DNA of 31,777 bases from Candidatus Faecalibacterium faecipullorum (lineage in GTDB: Bacteria > Bacillota > Clostridia > Oscillospirales > Ruminococcaceae): positions 1-31,777 of the forward strand of contig DWXX01000092.1 of assembly GCA_019118985.1 (NCBI GenBank). The letters run 5' to 3'. Positions 27,320 to 31,777 of the stretch are shown here, piece by piece. The notes under the pieces are model-generated. The model was not told the origin of the DNA. It worked only from the letters and a program-made list of their open reading frames with translations, and did no database searches. Position numbers and translations under genes: made by a program. The stretch's first letter is position 1. Every line of letters begins with the position of its first letter.

Positions 27320-27352
27320 AACTCCCGCCCCGCACAAAGGCGGGAGTTTTTT
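27320..27352 (+). terminator. Terminator of ilvE
   Basis: A 10-bp stem AACTCCCGCC (27320-27329) with GGCGGGAGTT (27339-27348), followed by T to 27352. Confidence 0.88.
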
Positions 27353-27365
27353 GGTGGACGGGCTC

Positions 27366-27394
27366 TTTACTTCTTTGCTTTGATGTAGTAAACT
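27366..27394 (+). promoter_or_regulatory. Weak promoter of the esterase/ATP-grasp operon
   Basis: TTTACT (27366-27371), 17-bp spacer, TAAACT (27389-27394). Both hexamers are imperfect, but the position just upstream of the first esterase and after the ilvE terminator fits. Confidence 0.45.
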
Positions 27395-27407
27395 AAGAGG
27401 GTACTTT

Positions 27408-28196
27408 ATGGTCAAGAAATGGAGCGTCCCCTACCCCGCCGTCGGCGGCGAGGAAGAGCGGGATGCGTATCTCTACCTGCCGGTCGGCTACGAGGAGGAG
27501 CCGCAGCGCCGCTACCCGGTGCTGTATATGTTCGACGGGCAGAACGTCTTTTGGGACGAGGACGCCACCTATGGCAAGAGCTGGGGGCTGGAGGCGTTCC
27601 TGGACGAGCACGAGGTGCCGCTGATCGTGGCGGCGCTGGAGTGCAACACCGGCGCAAACAACGAGCGGCTGGACGAATACTCCCCCTACCCCTTCTCCGA
27701 CCCGGGGTGGGGCACCTTCGCGGGCCACGGCGAGGACACCATGCGGTGGTTTGCCGGGGTGTTCAAGCCCTGGGTGGACGAGCACTGCCGTACCCTGCCC
27801 GACCGGGCGCACACCTTCATCGCCGGCAGCTCGATGGGCGGGCTGATGACCGTCTACGCCGTGCTGCGCTACAACGACGTCTACGGCCGGGGGGCGGCGC
27901 TGTCCCCCTCCATCTGGGTGGCACCCGACAAGCTCAAGGCGCTGGCCGTCCGCAGCCGCATCGCCCCCGACACCGTCCTGTACATGGACTACGGCGCCGG
28001 CGAGATGGAAAACCACGCCGGGATGCGCCGCAGCTTCGGCGCCTTCGGGGCCAAGCTGATGGGCTGCGGGGTCAACCTGGCCATGCGGATCGTGCCGGAC
28101 GGCGACCACAGCGAGGCAAGCTGGGAGCGGCAGCTCCCCTTCGTCCTCGAGACGCTGTTCTACGACCTTTCTGACCCCAACGAATCTGATGACTGA
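27408..28196 (+). CDS. Alpha/beta-hydrolase esterase (esterase D-like)
   Basis: 262 residues. YPVLYMFDGQNVFWDEDATYG opens the putative-esterase fold. Nucleophile Ser142 lies in AGSSMGGLM, and a late His234 in DGDHSEASW completes the triad with an acidic residue around 190-205. The plan matches PF00756-type esterases, some of which cleave siderophore or carbohydrate esters; no signal peptide, so cytoplasmic. AGAGGG lies about six bases before the ATG. First gene of a three-gene set with a second esterase 17 bp downstream and an ATP-grasp ligase. Confidence 0.88.
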   Translation: MVKKWSVPYPAVGGEEERDAYLYLPVGYEEEPQRRYPVLYMFDGQNVFWDEDATYGKSWGLEAFLDEHEVPLIVAALECNTGANNERLDEYSPYPFSDPGWGTFAGHGEDTMRWFAGVFKPWVDEHCRTLPDRAHTFIAGSSMGGLMTVYAVLRYNDVYGRGAALSPSIWVAPDKLKALAVRSRIAPDTVLYMDYGAGEMENHAGMRRSFGAFGAKLMGCGVNLAMRIVPDGDHSEASWERQLPFVLETLFYDLSDPNESDD

Positions 28197-28213
28197 GGAG
28201 GATACCATACCCC

Positions 28214-28966
28214 ATGCAGACCCAATATTTCAAGGAATATTCCCCCGCACTCGGCCGGGAGATGGAGTGCAAGCTGTACGGCCATGCCGGCCGGCCGATG
28301 CTGTTCATCCCCTGCCAGGACGGCCGCTTTTTCGACTTTGAGAACTACCACATGGCCGGCACCCTCGCCCCGTGGATCGACGCGGGGCAGGTGATGGTGC
28401 TGTCCATCGACACCATGGACAAGGAGAGCTGGTCGGACAAGACCGGCGACCCCTACTGGCGCATCCGCCGCTATGAGCAGTGGATCGACTATATCGTGCA
28501 GGAAGCGGGCCCCATGCTGCAGCGGATCGCCTGCGAGAAAAACGGCTGGGACGCCCTGCCCGGCATCATCCCCTTCGGGTGCAGCCTGGGCGCGACCCAC
28601 GCCCTCAACCTCTACCTGCGCCACCCCGACCTGTTCGACGGGTGCCTGGCGCTGAGCGGCATCTACACCGCCAGCTACGGCTTTGGGGAGTATATGGACG
28701 AGGCCGTCTACCGCAATTCCCCGGTGGACTATATGGCCAACTTCCCCGCCGACCACCCCTTCATGGACTATTACCGCGCCAAGAAAGCGGTGGTCTGCTG
28801 CGGGCAGGGCGACTGGGAACAGCCCGCCACCACCTGGCGGATGAAAGAGATCTTTGAGCAGAAGGGCATCCCCGTCTGGGTGGACCTGTGGGGGTACGAC
28901 GTATGCCACGACTGGCCCTGGTGGTACCAGCAGGTGGTCTACTATATGCCGTATCTGCTCGGGTGA
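28214..28966 (+). CDS. Second alpha/beta-hydrolase esterase
   Basis: 250 residues, no signal peptide. Ser124 in FGCSLGATHA is the nucleophile and His232 in YDVCHDWPWW the probable catalytic His, with the oxyanion/substrate region FIPCQDGRFFDFENY. It is only distantly similar to the esterase before it, so not a recent duplicate. GAGGAGG is upstream, though with a long spacing (about 11 bases). It carries the 'esterase family' plan found next to ATP-grasp genes in gut Firmicutes (recalled, not searched). Substrate unknown. Confidence 0.85.
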   Translation: MQTQYFKEYSPALGREMECKLYGHAGRPMLFIPCQDGRFFDFENYHMAGTLAPWIDAGQVMVLSIDTMDKESWSDKTGDPYWRIRRYEQWIDYIVQEAGPMLQRIACEKNGWDALPGIIPFGCSLGATHALNLYLRHPDLFDGCLALSGIYTASYGFGEYMDEAVYRNSPVDYMANFPADHPFMDYYRAKKAVVCCGQGDWEQPATTWRMKEIFEQKGIPVWVDLWGYDVCHDWPWWYQQVVYYMPYLLG

Positions 28967-29017
28967 AAGCAAAAGCCTGACGCCCCCGGCGTCCCAGAGT
29001 GAAAAGAGGAATCCGGT

Positions 29018-30220
29018 ATGAAAAACTTTATCTTCATCTCCCCCAACTTCCCCACCAACTACTGGCAGTTCTGCCACGAGCTGATGAACAACGGCATGAA
29101 CGTGCTGGGCATCGGCGACCAGCCCTACGACGAGCTGATGCCCGAGCTGAAGGAGAGCCTGAACGAGTACTACAAGGTGGGCAGCCTCGAGAATTACGAC
29201 GAAGTCTACCGCGCGGTGGCCTTCTTCGCCTTCAAGTACGGCAAGATCGACTGGCTGGAGTCCAACAACGAGTACTGGCTGGAGCAGGACGCCCGGCTGC
29301 GCACCGACTTCAACATCACCACCGGCTTCCACATCGAGGACATCCCCCGCATCAAGTACAAGAGCAAGATGAAGGCCTACTACCAGAAGGCGGGCATCAC
29401 CACCGCCCGCTACCACCTGGTGGACAACTACGACGGCTGCCGCAAGTTCATCGACGAGGTGGGCTACCCGGTGGTGGTCAAGCCGGACAACGGCGTCGGC
29501 GCGTCCGACACCTACAAGCTGTCCACCGACCAGGAGCTGAAGGACTTTCTGGCCTACAAGTCGGCGGTGCATCCCTTCGCCCCCTACATCATGGAGGAGT
29601 TCGTCCACGCCGAGGTCAACAGCTACGACGCCATCATCGACGCCCACGGCAACCCCATCTTTGAGGCGGGCAACGTCACCCCCATGTCCATCATGGACAT
29701 CGTCAACACCAACGACAACTCCATCTACTACATCGTCAAGGACCTGCCCGACGACACCCGCGCCGCCGGGCGCGCCGCGGTCAAGAGCTTCGGGGTCAAG
29801 AGCCGCTTTGTCCACTTTGAGTTCTTCCGCATGACCGAGGACCAGCCCAGCATGGGCGAAAAGGGCAAGGTGGTGGCCCTTGAGGTGAATATGCGGCCCT
29901 GCGGCGGCTTTACCCCCGACATGATCAACTTTGCCCGCTCCACCAACGTCTACAAGATCTGGGCCGACATGGTGGCCTTCGGCGGCACCGATATGCCGGT
30001 GGGCGAACACTTCTACTGCGCCTACGCCGGCCGCCGCGACGGCAAGCCCTTCCGCTACAGCCACGAGCAGATCATGCAGAAGTACCAGGCCAACATGCGG
30101 ATGGTGGACCGCATCCCCGACGCTCTGGCCGACGCCATGGGCAACCAGATGTACGTCGCCACCTTCACCACCGAGGCGGAGATGCAGCAGTTCTACCAGG
30201 ACGTGCTGGCCTGCGTCTGA
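29018..30220 (+). CDS. ATP-grasp ligase of unknown specificity
   Basis: 400 residues. The N-terminal pre-ATP-grasp domain (1-115) opens FIFISPNFPTNYWQFCHEL. The ATP-grasp core has YKSKMKAYYQKAGI, GYPVVVKPDNGVGASDTY (nucleotide-binding Lys and Gly-rich loop), PYIMEEFVHAEVNSYDAII and the metal site VALEVNMRPCGGF (Glu-x-Asn-x-Arg). It joins a carboxylate to an amine through an acyl phosphate. It differs from PurD, PurK, carbamoyl-phosphate synthase and D-Ala ligase in the outer motifs. Following two esterases in one operon, it may make an amide- or ester-linked small molecule; that is inference. Confidence 0.88.
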   Translation: MKNFIFISPNFPTNYWQFCHELMNNGMNVLGIGDQPYDELMPELKESLNEYYKVGSLENYDEVYRAVAFFAFKYGKIDWLESNNEYWLEQDARLRTDFNITTGFHIEDIPRIKYKSKMKAYYQKAGITTARYHLVDNYDGCRKFIDEVGYPVVVKPDNGVGASDTYKLSTDQELKDFLAYKSAVHPFAPYIMEEFVHAEVNSYDAIIDAHGNPIFEAGNVTPMSIMDIVNTNDNSIYYIVKDLPDDTRAAGRAAVKSFGVKSRFVHFEFFRMTEDQPSMGEKGKVVALEVNMRPCGGFTPDMINFARSTNVYKIWADMVAFGGTDMPVGEHFYCAYAGRRDGKPFRYSHEQIMQKYQANMRMVDRIPDALADAMGNQMYVATFTTEAEMQQFYQDVLACV

Positions 30221-30243
30221 GCCGCGCCGGTAAAAACTGTGTC

Positions 30244-30272
30244 TTGACGCACCGGGCAAAGTCGCGTACAAT
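30244..30272 (+). promoter_or_regulatory. Promoter of a candidate small RNA
   Basis: TTGACG (30244-30249), 17-bp spacer, TACAAT (30267-30272): five of six consensus bases in each hexamer. It lies after the ATP-grasp gene and before a terminator, with no ORF between. Confidence 0.7.
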
Positions 30273-30278
30273 AAAACC

Positions 30279-30374
30279 GGGCCCTGTGGTGGGGCCTGCA
30301 AAACACTTTTGTTTTGGTGCGGGGAAAGGCCCCGGGTCCGCCTCTTGTGCAGAGGCAGGGCCCGGGGCCTTTTC
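30279..30374 (+). ncRNA. Candidate structured small RNA, ~95 nt
   Basis: A near-consensus promoter and a very strong terminator enclose about 95 noncoding bases. Hairpin one: CAAAAC/GTTTTG around 30302-30319. Hairpin two is the terminator (AAAGGCCCCGGG 30325-30336 with CCCGGGGCCTTT 30361-30372, plus an inner GCCTC/GAGGC stem). The 5' segment CCGGGCCCTG (from 30277) is an exact complement of CAGGGCCCGG inside the terminator's 3' arm, so an alternative long-range fold exists. It lacks SRP-RNA (GGAAGGAAGC) and 6S features. The neighbouring gene on the right is convergent, so it is unlikely to be a leader. Confidence 0.55.
30325..30374 (+). terminator. Strong rho-independent terminator
   Basis: A 12-bp perfect outer stem (30325-30336 with 30361-30372) plus an inner 5-bp stem, ending in TTTT. 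It ends the candidate small RNA and any readthrough from the ATP-grasp operon. Confidence 0.88.
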
Positions 30375-30388
30375 TCTTGGGGTGGTGG

Positions 30389-31531
30389 TCACCCGTTCAG
30401 CAGGCAGCGCGCCCGCCGGCGGACTTCCTGTTCGAGCATATGCAGCCGCTGGGGCGGCAGGTTGTAGCGGGAGGCCCGCCGGTCAAAGCGGAAGTTGAGC
30501 AGACGGCGCAGCATGGCGTGGTGGCGGGGCTGCATCGCCGCCCGCGCCTCGGCGAAAAAGTCGTCGTAGACCCGGGGCAGCTGGGCGGACACATACTGCT
30601 CAAAGCGTTTGGGGTCCGCCCAGACGTCCGGCCCGGCCAGATTGAACAGGGCGTTGCCGTGGTCAAAGAGGGGGGCGGGGGCGCAGATGCGGTTGGTCTG
30701 GTTGTCCACCATCAGGCCGAAGTTGCCGTAGTGGCGGTCGGTGTTGCAGATGACGGCGTCAAAGACCAGCATATCGTCCAGCGCGTCGGTGAAAGCAGGG
30801 CCAAGGGCCGCGTAATAGCTGCGCACGTCCGCCATCCGGTTGGAGCGGACCAGCGCGGCCGCCGGCACAAAAGACCGCGCCTTGCTGGTGAACAGCTCGC
30901 AGCGGGAGCAGAGGGTCTTTTTCAGGTCCATGGTCAGGGTATAGCGGACGGCGTTTACCCCCATCGCCTGCGCGATCTGGCTGGCATACAGCTCGGAGTA
31001 AGGCTCAAAGCCGGTGTTGCCCGCGCCGGAGGTGCCGCCCTTGTAGAGATAGATCCTGCCGCTGCGCCGCCGCCAGCACTTGGGCAGCATGCCGTTGGTG
31101 GTAAACTCGGGGCAGGAGGCCAGCGAGGTGCGGACGCTGCTGCCGTACCCGGTGAAGGCGATCTCAGCCAGCACCCGGCTGAACCGGTTGTCGTACCAGT
31201 TGATCTGATCGTAGGTATCCTGCGAGCCGGGGGTGTCCACCCAGTAGCAGTCGTTGAGGGACAGCCCCTTGCAGACCATCACGATGCCCAGCGGCCGGTT
31301 GACGCTGAGCCCCGTTTTGGAGAGCAGGGCGTCCACATAGGCCCGGTTGCGCGGGATGGTGCGCCGGCGCAGCCACCGCTCGAGGCCGGCGTCCGACGGC
31401 TCCATCCCGAGGGGCAGCAGCCCCTCCTGCCCGGGGTACCGCCGCGTGATGCGGCAGGTGGTGTCGCTGGAGGAGGGGTCGGCCTCAAAATCCAGCAGCG
31501 GCGTGTCGAAATGTTTTAAGATAAACTGCAT
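30389..31531 (-). CDS. HipA-like protein kinase
   Basis: 380 residues. The C-terminal half has the HipA/PI3K-like catalytic loop FDAVICNTDRHYGNFGLMVDN (catalytic Asp265, metal Asn270) and the following metal Asp290 in LFDHGNALF. An upstream LPKCWRR...YLYKGG segment (about 149-166) takes the place of the ATP-binding region. The N-terminal ~120 residues are unlike HipA and may bind a substrate or partner. No HipB-type antitoxin gene is next to it; instead it follows an AAA+ ATPase gene by three bases (TGAGCGATG), with GGAGGGG inside that gene. Ser/Thr kinase activity is inferred. Confidence 0.82.
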   Translation of the reverse strand: MQFILKHFDTPLLDFEADPSSSDTTCRITRRYPGQEGLLPLGMEPSDAGLERWLRRRTIPRNRAYVDALLSKTGLSVNRPLGIVMVCKGLSLNDCYWVDTPGSQDTYDQINWYDNRFSRVLAEIAFTGYGSSVRTSLASCPEFTTNGMLPKCWRRRSGRIYLYKGGTSGAGNTGFEPYSELYASQIAQAMGVNAVRYTLTMDLKKTLCSRCELFTSKARSFVPAAALVRSNRMADVRSYYAALGPAFTDALDDMLVFDAVICNTDRHYGNFGLMVDNQTNRICAPAPLFDHGNALFNLAGPDVWADPKRFEQYVSAQLPRVYDDFFAEARAAMQPRHHAMLRRLLNFRFDRRASRYNLPPQRLHMLEQEVRRRARCLLNG

Positions 31532-31534
31532 CGC

Positions 31535-31777
31535 TCACCCCTCCAGCTCCAGGTCCCCCGGCAGGAGCAGGTCGAGGGGGGCGGCGGGTTCGGCCACCAG
31601 GCGGCGGCTCTGGTTGTAGATGGCCTTTTCGAGGGTGTTGCGGGCAAGGCGGCCGTTGCCGGCGGTGCGGCTGTTTTCGGCCTGCCGCCGCCGGTAGTAG
31701 CCCAAAAGCGGGAAGGTGCACCCCTCGTCCAGGCGGTAGCCCCGGGCGGCGGCGAGGGCGGCGGTGATGTCCACCAG
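31535..31777 (-). CDS. AAA+ ATPase, SpoVK/CbbX-like, C-terminal part (5' end outside window)
   Basis: Only the last 80 residues are in the window; the coding frame is open to the right edge. The visible piece is the helical lid that ends AAA+ proteins of the SpoVK/CbbX group: GYRLDEG, then LLGYYRRRQAENSRTAGNGRLARNTLEKAIYNQSRRLV. Here GNGRLARN contains the sensor-2-type Arg and the conserved Asn. An acidic tail LLLPGDLELEG follows. Walker motifs would lie beyond base 31777. Its stop is three bases before the kinase start, so the two are one translationally coupled operon. Confidence 0.75.
   Translation of the reverse strand: MVDITAALAAARGYRLDEGCTFPLLGYYRRRQAENSRTAGNGRLARNTLEKAIYNQSRRLVAEPAAPLDLLLPGDLELEG

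Noticed and set aside
28160..30301. Long antisense frame across the second esterase and the ATP-grasp gene
   Set aside because: Val/His/Gly-rich shadow; the plus-strand genes have catalytic motifs and ribosome binding sites.
30244..30374. SRP RNA, 6S RNA or riboswitch identity for the candidate small RNA
   Set aside because: It lacks the GGAAGGAAGC SRP loop, is far too short for 6S, and has no downstream gene on the same strand to regulate.
1..31777. CRISPR arrays, integrases, transposases, rRNA genes
   Set aside because: No regularly spaced direct repeats, no recombinase motifs and no rRNA segments were seen on either strand.

Overview
The window is compact, GC-rich (well over 60% by eye), low-repeat bacterial chromosome. 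Ribosome binding sites are strong (GGAGG type), promoters are SigA-like with many extended -10 boxes, and genes often overlap by a few bases. Strict-anaerobe genes (superoxide reductase, ferredoxin-type and Cys-rich redox proteins), Firmicutes regulator families and Fst/holin-like type I toxins point to a high-GC gut Clostridium of the Oscillospirales/Ruminococcaceae (Faecalibacterium-Gemmiger-Subdoligranulum type). That placement is an inference from gene content, not a database result.

Layout. 1-580: a leftward promoter leaving the window, a MITE-like inverted repeat and tandem leftward terminators. 581-2906 (minus): a MarR regulator, an EreA/ChaN-like membrane-anchored protein and a hotdog thioesterase. 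3054-6535 (plus): a metal-resistance unit of ArsR/SmtB sensor, free HMA metallochaperone, P1B-type Zn/Cd ATPase and a CCG-type Cys-rich protein, with a 190-bp palindrome full of DnaA-box-like motifs before the ATPase. 6627-9848: an HxlR regulator divergent from an operon of two FMN split-barrel proteins (one fused to a ferredoxin), a zinc-type macrodomain and a class M sirtuin (SirTM), i.e. a reversible protein ADP-ribosylation module. A tRNA-Ile2(CAT) follows on the minus strand. 10099-15042 (plus): a family-10 glycoside-hydrolase-like protein, a lipoprotein, a DMT transporter, a YgjP-type metallohydrolase and a MOP flippase.

15063-15492 and 22384-22820 hold two copies, in opposite orientation, of a cassette carrying a 33-residue holin-like toxin and a convergent antitoxin RNA, each bracketed by GCCCCCGCC hairpins. 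Between them (all plus) lie L-asparaginase, a YwaF-like membrane protein, an M50-like protease, a thioredoxin-reductase-like flavoprotein with an overlapping Crp/Fnr regulator, and a 711-residue fusion of a FadR-type GntR regulator to a complete acyl-CoA-synthetase-like adenylation enzyme. This fusion is the most unusual gene in the window.

22847-25990 (minus): superoxide reductase, two HAD phosphatases, and a type II restriction-modification remnant: intact MT-A70 adenine methyltransferase with a BglII-family endonuclease gene whose catalytic core is deleted. 26219-30220 (plus): ilvE, then two esterases and an ATP-grasp ligase. 30244-30374 looks like a stand-alone small-RNA gene. The right edge (minus) carries the 3' end of an AAA+ ATPase gene translationally coupled to a HipA-like kinase.

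A recurring theme is redox/metal stress (ArsR-ATPase, HxlR-SirTM, TrxR-Fnr, superoxide reductase) interspersed with conflict or selfish elements (TA cassettes, R-M remnant, kinase-AAA+ pair).
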